Positions 1-8,707 of a stretch of 64,000 bases of DNA are shown one piece after another. Origin of the DNA: Microcoleus sp. FACHB-1515 (GTDB lineage: Bacteria; Cyanobacteriota; Cyanobacteriia; Elainellales; Elainellaceae). Below the pieces are notes generated by a model that was not told the DNA's origin, made no database searches, and worked only from the letters and a program-made list of their open reading frames with translations. Position numbers and translations under genes: made by a program. Location: the NCBI RefSeq assembly GCF_014696105.1, contig NZ_JACJPO010000078.1, positions 1-64,000 of the forward strand, written 5' to 3'. Numbering within the stretch: position 1 is the stretch's first letter; every line of letters starts with the position of its first letter.

Positions 1-105
1 TCTCAAATTCATTGAGTACTTCAATTGCACGAGTGCAAAACCGTTCAACTGGAAGTTTGAAGGCTTCAAGGATGGCTAACAAGCTGGCTGCTTACTTTTG
101 CCAGC

Positions 106-507
106 TTGCACTACCTAGTCAAGCCGTTTGTGATGGCCGAACTGCTGGCGCGGCTGCGGGCACTCCAGCGGCGATCGCCCAGCCTGCAACCGCGATCGCT
201 CACGGTCGGAAGCTTGACTTTGGACTACGCCAACAACGCCTTGCAGCGGGAGCAAGATCCATCTCCGCAAACGATTCCGCTGACGGTCAAGGAATTTCAA
301 ATTCTGGCCTACCTGATGCAAAATCCCGATCGCATCCTGTCCGGCAGCAAGATTCGCCATCAGCTTTGGGACATGGACGAAGAGCCGATCAGCAACGTCG
401 TCGCCGCGCAGATGCGCTTGTTGCGCCGCAAGTTCGCCAGCTACGGCTGCGACTGCCCGATCGAAACGATTCCCGGTCAAGGCTATCGATTCAACACCGC
501 GTTGTGA
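106..507 (+). pseudogene. 5'-truncated OmpR-family response regulator
   Basis: The frame begins (TTG at 106) inside the end of a receiver domain: HYLVKPF followed by ELLARLRAL is the conserved lysine loop and alpha-5 region. It then carries a complete winged-helix DNA-binding domain ending in IPGQGYRF. The upstream 105 bases encode nothing like a receiver in any frame, so the phosphoacceptor aspartate is missing. It lies 9 bases before an intact histidine kinase, the order seen for RppA/RppB-type cyanobacterial two-component pairs. The break is visible; that the fragment is non-functional is inferred. A DNA-binding-only product from a TTG start is possible. On the minus strand, about 3-82 reads openly (LLAILEAFKLPVERFCTRA), perhaps the edge of another gene that truncated the regulator. 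Confidence 0.75.
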
Positions 508-516
508 AGCATCCCA

Positions 517-1905
517 ATGAACCGTCACCAGCTTTTTCGCCGCAGTCGCATTCGGTTCGCCCTGGGGTATGCCTTGGTCATGGGACTGATTTTGTGCCTG
601 TTTGGGCTGGGCATGTCTCGATCGCTGGTGCAGTCTAACTGGGCAGCAATGGAGCGCGAACTCGAATCGATCGCCGGAACCCTGCACGATAGCTTGGAGC
701 CAAGGCTGCCCGCGACTGCCGACCCCACGACTGTGCTGCGGCAGATTTTGCCAGAACTGTGTTTAGCAGGGCAAGCTTGCCCCGATCGCGCCACCTGGAT
801 TGAGCGGCACACGCTCGGCATTAGCGATCGCAGCACCTACTACATTCGGCTGTTCGATCATCAAGGCAAACTTCTAGCGTTTTCACCCCATCCGGCTTTG
901 CCGCTGCCAAACGCCTTCGACCCCGCACCCTGGCAAACTCGCACCGCTGAGGGCATTCGCTATCACCAGTTCACGACGATTTTGCACCCTGCCCATACCC
1001 ATCCGGTGTCACCTCAAAGTCACGCTCATGCGTCTTGGGGCTATCTGCAAATTGGCCGGACTCTCGAATCGTTTGATGCGCAAGTTAACCGCATGAAGTG
1101 GATTTTGATCGTTGGTTTTTTGATCGCCCTCAGCTTTATCGCCATTTCAAGCTGGTGGCTTTCGGGCTTGGCGATGCGACCGATTTATCAGTCTTACCAG
1201 CAACAGCAGCAGTTCACCGCCGATGCCGCGCACGAGCTGCGATCGCCGCTGGCTGCACTGTTAGCCACTGTCGAGGCGATTTTGCGAATGCCACGTCAAG
1301 GGACGGCGATCCAGCCGATGCTCCACACCATCGATCGACAGGGACGACGCTTGAGCCACCTAATTGCCGATCTGCTGCTGTTGAGCAGCCTGGAAGACAA
1401 TGCCGCAGCCAAGCCCGTTCACCTCTGCTGTCTCAACGATTTGATCAGTGATTTGAGCGAAGAATTTCTAGAGCTAGCCACCCGCGCTGAAATTCACCTG
1501 ATGCATCAAAGTCCTGACCGCGCCATTCTCGTGGCTGGAAACGAATCTCAGCTTTACCGATTGGTGTCCAACTTAATTGCCAATGCGATTCACTATACGC
1601 CCAGTGGCGGACAGGTGCGAATTTGCCTAACCGCCCGCGATCGCATGGCACTCATTACCGTGCAAGATACGGGCGTTGGCATTGCCCCCGACCAACACAC
1701 GCGCATTTTCGATCGCTTCTACCGCGTGGACGGTGATCGATCGCGGCAAACGGGCGGAGCCGGATTGGGACTAGCGATGGCTCAGGCGATCGCGCAAGCC
1801 CATCAGGGCAAGATTCAAGTGCAAAGCGACATGGGCAAAGGCAGCGTTTTCACAGTACACCTGCCTCTGAATTCAGCGTTAGCTCAGCATTCGGGAACTC
1901 AATGA
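517..1905 (+). CDS. Sensor histidine kinase, RppB/NrsS-like, His-rich sensor loop
   Basis: Membrane sensor kinase of 462 residues. Transmembrane helices at about 14-33 and 194-213 enclose a periplasmic region. That region has a histidine cluster, HPAHTHPVSPQSHAHA (157-172), and two cysteines (82, 88), suited to metal binding. The dimerisation motif is DAAHELRSPL with phospho-acceptor His239. The ATPase domain shows NLIANAIHYTP (N box), DTGVGIAPD and GGAGLGLAMA. The neighbours are a copper-type oxidase and an RND metal exporter, so it probably senses Cu, Ni or a similar cation; the ligand is inferred. Its cognate regulator just upstream has lost its receiver, so the kinase would need a partner encoded elsewhere. 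Confidence 0.9.
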   Translation: MNRHQLFRRSRIRFALGYALVMGLILCLFGLGMSRSLVQSNWAAMERELESIAGTLHDSLEPRLPATADPTTVLRQILPELCLAGQACPDRATWIERHTLGISDRSTYYIRLFDHQGKLLAFSPHPALPLPNAFDPAPWQTRTAEGIRYHQFTTILHPAHTHPVSPQSHAHASWGYLQIGRTLESFDAQVNRMKWILIVGFLIALSFIAISSWWLSGLAMRPIYQSYQQQQQFTADAAHELRSPLAALLATVEAILRMPRQGTAIQPMLHTIDRQGRRLSHLIADLLLLSSLEDNAAAKPVHLCCLNDLISDLSEEFLELATRAEIHLMHQSPDRAILVAGNESQLYRLVSNLIANAIHYTPSGGQVRICLTARDRMALITVQDTGVGIAPDQHTRIFDRFYRVDGDRSRQTGGAGLGLAMAQAIAQAHQGKIQVQSDMGKGSVFTVHLPLNSALAQHSGTQ

Positions 1906-2231
1906 GATTGAATTAGCAAATTTGACCGCTCAAGCTACTCAACACCTTAGCTATCTTCTGCGGTGGTTAAGCGCGATCGTGTCAATTAAGCGGTTAAGTT
2001 GCTGATTTTCGATGGATTGACAATTGGCACAAATGGAAGGGCAAAATGGCGATCGATCTGAGGCGATCGCGAACCCTTGAAACCAAGCATTCTTGTCAAT
2101 TTTGAATCAATGAAGCGGCAAGTTTCTTTCGCTTTGAGAAAGGTGTCAAACTTTTCAAAACCGAAAGATTTTTCATCTTCATTTCACTTTTGTGTTCCAG
2201 ACTACATAGGAAGTAGTTCAAGATTAATTTA
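1906..2231. other. Intergenic region with HIP1 sites and a promoter/operator
   Basis: There is no convincing gene between the kinase and the repeat protein. GCGATCGC-like sites are present, and the distal end contains the TTTCAT-N5-TTTCAC operator listed separately. The minus strand is open from about 2185 to 1951 but has no ATG, GTG or TTG start in that frame. Confidence 0.5.
2171..2187 (+). promoter_or_regulatory. Putative response-regulator operator TTTCAT-N5-TTTCAC
   Basis: A direct repeat of TTTCA(T/C) with 11-bp periodicity, the geometry expected for OmpR-family dimers. It lies 45 bp upstream of the GTG of the secreted repeat protein. The same motif recurs at 4666-4682 (second half TTTTAC) and 8806-8822. 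It resembles the CopR-type direct repeats described for copper regulation in Synechocystis (from memory). Binding is inferred. Confidence 0.55.
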
Positions 2232-2696
2232 GTGAATCACCTAACCCTTTCGATGTTGCTGTCTTTGACCCTTAGTAGTCTCTTTGCCGCAACTGCTCAG
2301 GCAGCCAATCCACCCTCAAATCACGTGAATTCATCTAATTTTGGCAGCCTGACTGCTGCTACTGATGACCCACTTGCTGACAGACCTGAAACCGCGATTC
2401 AGGTTGCTGGCTTGCCTCCTTCCGGTGACATGAATCCTGCGGATATGCAGAACTCTACGGTCGATACGAGCGAGGTGCTTTCTCATGAGGCTAGACCACA
2501 GAGAGACCGTCAAGCAGCCAATCCTCCTTCCGGTGACATGAATCCTGCGGATTTGGGAAATGCGGCTGTTGATACCAGCGAAGTGCTTTCTCACGAAGCC
2601 CGACCAACGGCTCGCCGCGCAGGTTTTCCGCCTTCGGGTGATATGAATCCTTCAGATCGAGCAAATAGAACTGTTGATACAAGCGAGATTGATTGA
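2232..2696 (+). CDS. Secreted protein with three GDMNP(A/S)D repeats
   Basis: A 154-residue protein with a clear signal peptide (hydrophobic 5-20, probable cleavage after TAQA at 24). The mature part contains three copies of a unit of about 27 residues beginning at 62, 98 and 133: PPSGDMNPADxxNxxVDTSEVLSHEARP. The last copy stops after VDTSEID. The GTG at 2232 is the only start that keeps the signal peptide. The Met/Asp/His content of the units would suit metal binding, and the gene sits between a metal-type sensor kinase and a multicopper oxidase behind the shared operator. I recognise no family. CopM-like periplasmic copper binders occupy a similar position in Synechocystis, but no sequence relationship is claimed. 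Confidence 0.75.
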   Translation: MNHLTLSMLLSLTLSSLFAATAQAANPPSNHVNSSNFGSLTAATDDPLADRPETAIQVAGLPPSGDMNPADMQNSTVDTSEVLSHEARPQRDRQAANPPSGDMNPADLGNAAVDTSEVLSHEARPTARRAGFPPSGDMNPSDRANRTVDTSEID

Positions 2697-3016
2697 CCAT
2701 TACTTCAGGCCACGTCAGTTTTAGTTTGAGTCCGCCCTAATTAGATTGGTGGACTTAAAGCAAAACTGCTTGGTGTTGAACCTCTAGGCAGTCTCGCTTG
2801 TGGGACTGTTACCTTCTTTTGAAGATAAACGCTGTAGCATTAAGCATTCAGCGTTTATTTCGTATTTCACAGCAATTTCATTTTCTTGCGTTTAGATAGA
2901 AGTTAAGTTCAGAAGCACTACAAAAAATAGACTTGACTATCTAGCTGACTGAAGCATTTAGGGCAATAGAACACTGAACTTGAGTTAACGCCTTATCGTA
3001 AACAGCAAGGGTCATT
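2697..3016. other. Intergenic region upstream of the multicopper oxidase
   Basis: Holds one hairpin (2825-2858) and AT-rich DNA preceding the oxidase. I see no gene and no clear second copy of the TTTCAT operator here, so the oxidase either has a different promoter or depends on read-through. Confidence 0.5.
2825..2858 (+). terminator. Hairpin downstream of the repeat protein
   Basis: ATAAACGCTG (2825-2834) pairs perfectly with CAGCGTTTAT (2849-2858) around a 14-base loop. The stem is followed by only a short T run, so termination is plausible but not strong. Confidence 0.5.
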
Positions 3017-4504
3017 ATGAAACTTCATCGTCGTCATTTTCTAGCGCTCAGTGTAGCGAGTGCAGGTGGCATTTTGCTTTCGCGCTGGGCAGTTGGACAA
3101 AACCAAACTCCTCATTCTGTGACGCTCTCTCCTGATGTGTACAAAAGCACCGGAGGACTGCTGGAACTGAGTCTGGAAGCTGGTAGCCAGAATTTTATCA
3201 TCGGCGATCGACAAGTCAGTTTACTGAGCTATAACGGTCAGGTTCCGGCTCCGCGCCTCGAAGCAAAACCCGGAGACACAGTACGAATTCATTTCACCAA
3301 CAAGCTTTCGCAGCCTACTAATCTTCACTATCACGGTCTACATGTTACACCAGCGGATAATGCAGACAATGTGTTTTTGAGCATTTCACCCAATGAGCAA
3401 CTAACCTACGAATTTCAAATCCCGCAAAACCATCCGGCTGGAACGTTCTGGTATCATCCTCATCGTCATGGCACAGTTGCAGAGCAGGTATTTGGTGGGT
3501 TGGCAGGGCTTTTCATTGTTCGAGGAGATCTAGATGAAATTCCAGAAGTGAAAGCGGCTCAGGAAGAGTTTTTAGTGCTTCAAGACTTTGACCCGAATGC
3601 TAGCGGTCAACCAAATGCTCCAGATCCAATGACACTGATGAGGGGACGCGAAGGCGCACTGATCACCGTCAACAGACAGGTAAACCCCACGCTTTCGATC
3701 GCCTCTGGTGGATTACTGCGCCTCCGGCTGCTAAACGCTTCTCCTTCTCGCTTTTACCGACTGGCATTAGAAAACCATCCGCTATATCTGATTGCCACAG
3801 ACGGCGGAGCCATTGCAAATCCGATTGAACTTGAAGAACTTCTGCTAGCTCCCGGAGAACGAGCTGAGGTTTTAGTCAGGGGCGATCGTCCGGTCAGGCA
3901 GTATCGGTTGCTGAACCTGCCCTACGATCGCGGCGGGATGGGTGGTATGACGATGCCCAACATGGCTAGCATGAGCGGCATGAACGGGATGAGCGGCATG
4001 ATGAACCCCAGTCAAAGCCAGCCGCCTCAAACTTCTCTGCCACTGGCAACTCTGACCTATCAGGGATCAACAGCTTCTCTGAAGTTGCCCGAAAAACTGA
4101 TTGAAGTTGAATCACTCCCAGAGCCGAGCAAAACTCGTCGAATTGAGCTATCGATGGCAATGGGCAACAAGATGTCATTTCTGTTCAACGGCAAAACGTT
4201 TGACCCAGAGCGGGTTGACGCCGATCCAAAACTTGGCACTGTAGAGGACTGGGAACTGGTAAACGTTGACCCCGATCGCATGGATCATCCATTCCACCTG
4301 CATGTCAATCCCTTTCAGGTCATTTCTCGCAACGGTCAACCGGAACCCGATCGCGCCTGGAAAGATACGGTGTTAGTGAAGGGTGGGGAAACAGTTCGGA
4401 TTCGGATTCCATTTAGAGACTTTGCCGGAAAGACGGTGTATCACTGCCACATTCTCGATCACGAAGATCTGGGAATGATGGGTCGTCTCGATATTCAGTC
4501 CTGA
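3017..4504 (+). CDS. Tat-exported multicopper oxidase with Met-rich loop
   Basis: A 495-residue cupredoxin-type multicopper oxidase, probably a periplasmic CueO-like cuprous oxidase. The N-terminus has a twin-arginine signal (RRHFLAL, 5-11). Copper ligands are visible in all four motifs: HYHGLH (104-109), WYHPHRHG (145-152), HPFHLH near 423, and HCHILDHEDLGMM near 475 with the type 1 Cys. A methionine-rich segment (GGMGGMTMPNMASMSGMNG and on, about 305-332) resembles the substrate-binding Met region of CueO. Its position beside a secreted repeat protein and a Cu/Ag-type RND exporter supports copper detoxification. Laccase-type activity on other substrates is possible. Confidence 0.93.
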   Translation: MKLHRRHFLALSVASAGGILLSRWAVGQNQTPHSVTLSPDVYKSTGGLLELSLEAGSQNFIIGDRQVSLLSYNGQVPAPRLEAKPGDTVRIHFTNKLSQPTNLHYHGLHVTPADNADNVFLSISPNEQLTYEFQIPQNHPAGTFWYHPHRHGTVAEQVFGGLAGLFIVRGDLDEIPEVKAAQEEFLVLQDFDPNASGQPNAPDPMTLMRGREGALITVNRQVNPTLSIASGGLLRLRLLNASPSRFYRLALENHPLYLIATDGGAIANPIELEELLLAPGERAEVLVRGDRPVRQYRLLNLPYDRGGMGGMTMPNMASMSGMNGMSGMMNPSQSQPPQTSLPLATLTYQGSTASLKLPEKLIEVESLPEPSKTRRIELSMAMGNKMSFLFNGKTFDPERVDADPKLGTVEDWELVNVDPDRMDHPFHLHVNPFQVISRNGQPEPDRAWKDTVLVKGGETVRIRIPFRDFAGKTVYHCHILDHEDLGMMGRLDIQS

Positions 4505-4641
4505 TCGGGTTCTCTCTTTAGTCAAACTGTTTTCCTGCTTCAGACTGTGCGTGAGACAGTTTCAAGGGTCGTCGAACCCTGAACTTGCTACCCTTCAGAT
4601 TCTCAAGCCTAACCTGGATGCTGCAATTGCAGAGGCATCTA

Positions 4642-4720
4642 AAGTGTCTGACCTCAACTGCAAAATTTCATCTTGATTTTACATTTGCAGGAGAATCTGG
4701 GTCTTACGCAAAAGCGGTGA
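4642..4720 (+). repeat. 79-bp direct repeat, left copy, with operator motif
   Basis: Matches 8782-8860 with 7 mismatches by eye. It contains TTTCAT-N5-TTTTAC at 4666-4682. No plus-strand gene follows: the next gene is the 3' end of minus-strand arsH. It is therefore an orphan promoter copy and one of the two repeats flanking the arsenic cassette. The 4505-4786 spacer otherwise shows nothing recognisable. Confidence 0.85.
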
Positions 4721-4786
4721 CATAGGTGCGATCGCCCTATTGCCAGAACCCGTAAGCTGAGCTTCTGTGCTGAATCTTGAGGGTTT

Positions 4787-5458
4787 CTACATTGCCTTCA
4801 GGTTCACTGGATTTACCGCTGCGTCCACTGTTTCCAACGCTGCTTTTGCTGCTTTTTCTTTACGCTCACTGTGGCGATCGGTTAGATAATCCACCTGATC
4901 GCGCAACAGCAGGGTGAATTTGTAAAGCTCCTCCATTACATCGATGACGCGATCGCGGTAAGCCGAATCTTTCATCGTGCCGTCTTCATTGAATTCCTGA
5001 TAGGCTTTCGCCACCGACGATTGATTGGGGATAGTGAACATCCGCATCCAGCGACCGAGCAGGCGCATGGTGTTGACGGCGTTGAACGATTGCGAACCGC
5101 CGCTCACCTGCATCACGGCCAGCGTTCTACCCTGCGTGGGGCGAACCGCTCCGATGCTCAACGGAATCCAGTCAATTTGGTTTTTCAGGATGCCCGTAAT
5201 CTGTCCGTGCATTTCGGGACTTGTCCACACTTGACCTTCTGACCATTGGCTGAGTTCTCGTAGCTCCTGCACTTTTGGATGCGTGTCCGGTACACTGCCG
5301 TAGATCGGCAATTCACGCGGGTCAAAGAATTTGACTTCAGCACCAAATTCTTGAATGATGCGGGCGGCTTCTTCGGCGAGCAAGCGGCTGTAAGAGCGAT
5401 CGCGCAACGAACCGTACAAAAACAGAATCCGAGGGGGATGATCAAATCTGCTTGCCAA
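4787..5458 (-). CDS. arsH: ArsH, FMN-dependent organoarsenical oxidase/reductase
   Basis: A 223-residue flavodoxin-fold protein with the ArsH signature: [20 protein letters not shown] at the FMN site, [20 protein letters not shown], and the C-terminal region ending in the [10 protein letters not shown] segment. ArsH proteins are NADPH:FMN oxidoreductases that oxidise trivalent organoarsenicals and can reduce metals or quinones. It is the last gene of the minus-strand arsenic cassette. Its start overlaps the end of the phosphatase gene by 17 bases, so it is probably translationally coupled. Confidence 0.93.
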   Translation of the reverse strand: MASRFDHPPRILFLYGSLRDRSYSRLLAEEAARIIQEFGAEVKFFDPRELPIYGSVPDTHPKVQELRELSQWSEGQVWTSPEMHGQITGILKNQIDWIPLSIGAVRPTQGRTLAVMQVSGGSQSFNAVNTMRLLGRWMRMFTIPNQSSVAKAYQEFNEDGTMKDSAYRDRVIDVMEELYKFTLLLRDQVDYLTDRHSERKEKAAKAALETVDAAVNPVNLKAM

Positions 5459-5918
5459 ATGATTCTCCTGCTAACTGTTGTAGAAACGTGGTTTGGGCTG
5501 TTCGCAATTCAGCGTTAGGGTTAGCCGTTTGGATGATTTGCATGGCTTCCTCATACGATGTTCCGGTGCGAATTAGGTAAGCCGCCAGCATCGTTCCGGT
5601 GCGACGATTGCCGCTGGTGCAATGCACGGTGATCGCATTGCCAAGCTGATGTTGCTGCTCAACAAAGGCTTGAAGCTCCTGAATTTGTTCGAGCGTGGGA
5701 GCCGTGCCGCCCTTGGTGGGCAGCCAGCGGAAGGGAAGCTTAGCCTGTTCATATAGGTCAAGATTCGAGGAATCATCCATGACTGAGACGATCGCTCCAA
5801 CTCCTGCCGCCTGTAAATCAGCTAGCTCTTCCACTGTAGGTTTGCGAACTCCAGCGAGCTTGCCTGGAATCACCCACCACAGGTTTTTCGCGATCGGCTG
5901 TAGTTGCGGCTCACTCAT
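5442..5918 (-). CDS. Dual-specificity-type protein phosphatase in ars cassette
   Basis: About 158 residues from the chosen ATG at 5918, which overlaps the arsC stop by 8 bases (ATGAGTGA). A start 10 codons upstream is possible. It has the cysteine phosphatase loop HCTSGNRRT (CX5R) with a plausible general-acid region upstream ([12 protein letters not shown]). The start [15 protein letters not shown] resembles bacterial DSP-like proteins. Sandwiched between arsC and arsH, it may act on arsenylated or phosphorylated substrates, or be a second CX5R arsenate reductase; both roles are inference. It has no signal peptide and is probably cytoplasmic. Confidence 0.8.
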   Translation of the reverse strand: MSEPQLQPIAKNLWWVIPGKLAGVRKPTVEELADLQAAGVGAIVSVMDDSSNLDLYEQAKLPFRWLPTKGGTAPTLEQIQELQAFVEQQHQLGNAITVHCTSGNRRTGTMLAAYLIRTGTSYEEAMQIIQTANPNAELRTAQTTFLQQLAGESFGKQI

Positions 5919-6336
5919 GCGACTTGCCGGACACGACAGGTTCAGCATCTAGGGAGGCAATCAAGTCAACTACCCGTTCTCGCACTTGATCGCGCACTCT
6001 GGGGAAGATTTCAGGTTGCTCAGCCGGATCGTCTAGCTGCCAGTCTTCAAAGACTTCGCGTGTGACCCATTCGGGCGGCAGGTTGACCCCGCAGCCACAC
6101 AGCGAAATGACGATATCGAAATCTGCTGGATCAAAGTCGCTTAACGGCTTAGAAGTTTTGCGGCTGATATCAACGCCCGCTTCTTGCATGGTGGCGATCG
6201 CTTCTGTCCGCACTTGACTCGCCTCTAATCCAGAACTAGTCACGTCGATTTTTCCGGCTCCCAAGTGCTTGGCGAATCCTTCGGCCATTTGCGATCGCGC
6301 CGAGTTCTTTTTGCACACAAACATTACTTTTTTCAT
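5911..6336 (-). CDS. arsC: ArsC, LMW-PTP-type arsenate reductase
   Basis: A 141-residue low-molecular-weight phosphatase-fold arsenate reductase. The P-loop is C8-KKNSA-R14, and a redox pair lies in SLCGCGV (C80, C82). The C8/C80/C82 arrangement is that of the Synechocystis-type enzyme, which uses glutathione/glutaredoxin. It converts arsenate to arsenite in the cytoplasm. No arsB or acr3 pump is encoded in the cassette, so arsenite would leave through the adjacent MIP channel or a pump elsewhere. Confidence 0.94.
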   Translation of the reverse strand: MKKVMFVCKKNSARSQMAEGFAKHLGAGKIDVTSSGLEASQVRTEAIATMQEAGVDISRKTSKPLSDFDPADFDIVISLCGCGVNLPPEWVTREVFEDWQLDDPAEQPEIFPRVRDQVRERVVDLIASLDAEPVVSGKSHE

Positions 6337-6363
6337 GTCAATTCCTCTGAAAGCTTGAACGGA

Positions 6364-7122
6364 TTAATCCAACGACTCCAACTCAATCCGGTCGAACGAC
6401 CCTTTGGCGAACAAGCGTTTGTAAACCAATACGGCAAGTTGCGCTCCGACGATCGGTGCGACCCAATACACCCAATGGTGCTGCCAGAGATTGCCGACGA
6501 AGGCAGGCCCTAGCGATCGCGCCGGATTCATGCTCGCTCCGGTGATTGGCCCCATGACAGCGGCTTCCAGTCCGACCGTCAGGCCGATCGCAATGCCAGC
6601 AAAGCCCATCAGTGCCCGCCGATCCAAGCCCGCCCCCAGAATCACCAGCATCAAAATGAACGTCAAAATGCCCTCCAGCACCAACGACTGAAGCCAGTTG
6701 TCTTGAAGCGGCAAGGTTGCACCGAGATTGGCGACAAACCCGAAGGACAACCACAGCACGAATGAAGCGGCGATCGCTCCAACCGACTGAGCAAAGATGT
6801 AGGGCAGCACTTGATGTCCAGGGAAGAAGCCACCGCTCCACACCGCTAATGTCACGGCGGGATTCAGGTGTGCCCCGCTAATGTGACCGAGCGTGTAGAT
6901 CAAAGCGGACACCACTGCCCCAAACACCAAACTGATCCCCAAATGCTTGATCGCGCCGTCTGTGATGTGGTTGACCATCACGGCTCCTGTGCCTGCAAAC
7001 ACCAGCACAAACGTTCCGATCGCTTCGGCAATCACAACGGCGGAAGTGAGTGGCTTAACGCCTCTGACCCAAACTTGGACAAGCGAGCGGGACTGCGAAT
7101 AGCGGCTGGATTTCAAGCTCAT
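6364..7122 (-). CDS. MIP-family channel (AqpS-like), arsenite exit candidate
   Basis: A 252-residue membrane channel with six predicted helices. Both half-helix signatures are present: SGAHLNPAVT (first NPA box) and TGASMNPARS (second). MIP channels embedded in ars operons (AqpS in Sinorhizobium) let arsenite flow out after arsenate reduction. Direct adjacency to arsC, with 27 bases between, supports that role. An ordinary water or glycerol channel cannot be excluded from sequence. The N-terminus carries a soluble stretch of about 25 residues, so a start a few codons later is possible. Confidence 0.92.
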   Translation of the reverse strand: MSLKSSRYSQSRSLVQVWVRGVKPLTSAVVIAEAIGTFVLVFAGTGAVMVNHITDGAIKHLGISLVFGAVVSALIYTLGHISGAHLNPAVTLAVWSGGFFPGHQVLPYIFAQSVGAIAASFVLWLSFGFVANLGATLPLQDNWLQSLVLEGILTFILMLVILGAGLDRRALMGFAGIAIGLTVGLEAAVMGPITGASMNPARSLGPAFVGNLWQHHWVYWVAPIVGAQLAVLVYKRLFAKGSFDRIELESLD

Positions 7123-7154
7123 CTTCGAGTGCAGTAGGTGGACAGCGATCGGGG

Positions 7155-8210
7155 TTAGAACGTCCGCTCTTTGCGGAGAACTTCTTCAATCGTGAGGTTG
7201 GGCTGCGGTTTGCCTTCGTAGGCACTGCCCACTTCTCCTTGATAAAAATGCACCTGGTTGATGTCGTAAGCTTCCTGCGGCAGCGGAATGTAGTCAACCG
7301 ACTCGATCACAGTGATGGCGTCCTTCAGGTAGAACTCGACAAAATCACGCAGGGCTGGATTCTCTTGCGAGGCTTGGGCGTTGACGTAGATGAATAGCGG
7401 ACGCGAGAGCGGCTGATACTTGGCATCCTCGACCGTTTGACGAGAGGGTGCAACCGCTCCGCTGCCGTTATCGATCGCCAGCGCTTTGAGTTGGTTTTGA
7501 TTGGTTTCAAAGTAGGAGAACCCAAAGTAGCCCAAAGCATTCGGGTCGCGGCTCACGCCTTGAACCAGAACATTATCGTCTTCGCTCGCAGTGTAGTCGC
7601 GACGGGTATTGGCCTCGCCTGTGATCACTTCGGCAAAGTAGTCATACGTGCCCGAATCTGTCCCCGCGCCATATAAGCGCAGCGGTCGGTTGGGAAATGT
7701 CGATCGAATCTGATTCCAGTTGGTGATTTTGCCTTCAGCCGCAGCTTCCCAAGCTCGCTTTAATTCTTCGACCGTCAACTCCTGCGCCCAGTCGTTCTGC
7801 GGATTGACGGCGATCGTCAGGGCGTCAAAGGCGATCGGCAGTTCGAGAAAGCGAATCCCCGCGCGGTTGCAAGCGGCCATCTCCTCGGTTGAAATCGGAC
7901 GAGAGGCATCGTTGATGTCGGTTTCCCCTGCACAGAATTTGCGGAAGCCGCTGCTGGTTCCAGAAAATGCCGCCGTCACTTCCACATCGCTACGTCGATC
8001 GCGAAACGCTTTCACGACCGCTTCGGTGATGGGATAGACGGTGCTGGAGCCGTCAATTTCGATCGCCTCGGTCGCGGCAGCAGTCGTGGCACTTTGAGGC
8101 TGAACCTGGTTGGGGCTTGAGGTTTGGGTTGGTGCGCTACAGGCGGTGAACAGCAGGAGCGTCGCGATACCAGTCAGAGCCGTTCGTTGAGTTCGGATCG
8201 CACAAGCCAT
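7155..8210 (-). CDS. sphX: SphX/PstS-like phosphate-binding lipoprotein
   Basis: A 351-residue periplasmic binding lipoprotein with lipobox LLLFTAC near residue 24. The PBP fold starts at IEIDGSSTVYPITEAV and includes the anion-binding FSGTSSGFRKFCAGE and YGAGTDSGTYDYF. It is closest by eye to cyanobacterial SphX/PstS proteins. No pstCAB transporter follows. Its place as first gene after arsR suggests it binds arsenate or phosphate in the periplasm when arsenic is present, for discrimination or scavenging; this is inference. The ArsR-type operator lies 77 bases upstream of the start. Confidence 0.9.
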   Translation of the reverse strand: MACAIRTQRTALTGIATLLLFTACSAPTQTSSPNQVQPQSATTAAATEAIEIDGSSTVYPITEAVVKAFRDRRSDVEVTAAFSGTSSGFRKFCAGETDINDASRPISTEEMAACNRAGIRFLELPIAFDALTIAVNPQNDWAQELTVEELKRAWEAAAEGKITNWNQIRSTFPNRPLRLYGAGTDSGTYDYFAEVITGEANTRRDYTASEDDNVLVQGVSRDPNALGYFGFSYFETNQNQLKALAIDNGSGAVAPSRQTVEDAKYQPLSRPLFIYVNAQASQENPALRDFVEFYLKDAITVIESVDYIPLPQEAYDINQVHFYQGEVGSAYEGKPQPNLTIEEVLRKERTF

Positions 8211-8286
8211 AGATCTCCTTTACGAAGGATTTGCACCTATCGGAGTGTTGAGGTGGTCTTCGTGTCATATCTAAAAATATTGATAC

Positions 8287-8302
8287 ATCAAAATATGTTG
8301 AT
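8287..8302. promoter_or_regulatory. Putative ArsR operator ATCAA-N6-TTGAT
   Basis: A perfect inverted repeat, ATCAA-AATATG-TTGAT. An overlapping dyad TTGAT-AC-ATCAA lies at 8280-8291. It is located between arsR and sphX, in the promoter of the minus-strand arsenic operon. The form matches SmtB/ArsR-family operators. Confidence 0.65.
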
Positions 8303-8383
8303 GAGTCAAGTAGCTAGACGGACTGCATCACACCTTGTCAACAAAGATTTAGACTTCGATTCTAAAAAAACTTGATGAAAAGT

Positions 8384-8707
8384 TCAGTCGTTACAAGGAC
8401 GAGCAGGTGCAATTGGACTGAAGCGGCGGTATTCCGCCAAATACTGCTCCAGCACCACAAATTGCGGTAGATTCAGGCTGTAGTAAATCCAGCGTCCTGC
8501 TTGGCGCGATCGCACCAACTCGGCTTCCCGCAACACTTTGAGATGAAACGACAGCTTCGACTGCGGCAGGTTCAAGACCTCACACAAATCGCACACGCAC
8601 AGTTCCTTGGTTCGCAGCAGATCCAGGACTTGCACACGCAGCGGTTCCGAGAGCGCATGAAAGCCAGCAGCAATTGAATTGGATGCGAGGGTGGACTGCT
8701 TTAACAT
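8384..8707 (-). CDS. arsR: ArsR/SmtB-family repressor
   Basis: 107 residues from the ATG at 8707; a TTG one codon earlier is also in frame. Winged-helix repressor with the metalloid site ELCVCDLC in alpha-3 and a recognition helix region LPQSKLSFHLKVLREAELV. A further Cys lies in the C-terminal PARPCND. It should release DNA on arsenite or antimonite binding. It is transcribed toward sphX but separated by about 170 bases that carry an operator, so the structural genes may have their own promoter. A second operator-like site covers its start codon, indicating autoregulation. Confidence 0.93.
   Translation of the reverse strand: MLKQSTLASNSIAAGFHALSEPLRVQVLDLLRTKELCVCDLCEVLNLPQSKLSFHLKVLREAELVRSRQAGRWIYYSLNLPQFVVLEQYLAEYRRFSPIAPARPCND

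Noticed and set aside
12-638. 208-codon plus frame across the regulator and kinase start
   Set aside because: Out-of-frame shadow of two clear genes, rich in Arg/Ser/Ala as shadows in this GC-rich DNA are.
1951-2185. About 78 open codons on the minus strand (…KFDTFLKAKETCRF…CPSICANC…)
   Set aside because: It has no ATG, GTG or TTG in frame and covers the putative operator. Protein-like appearance may be chance. A homology search of the translated segment would decide.
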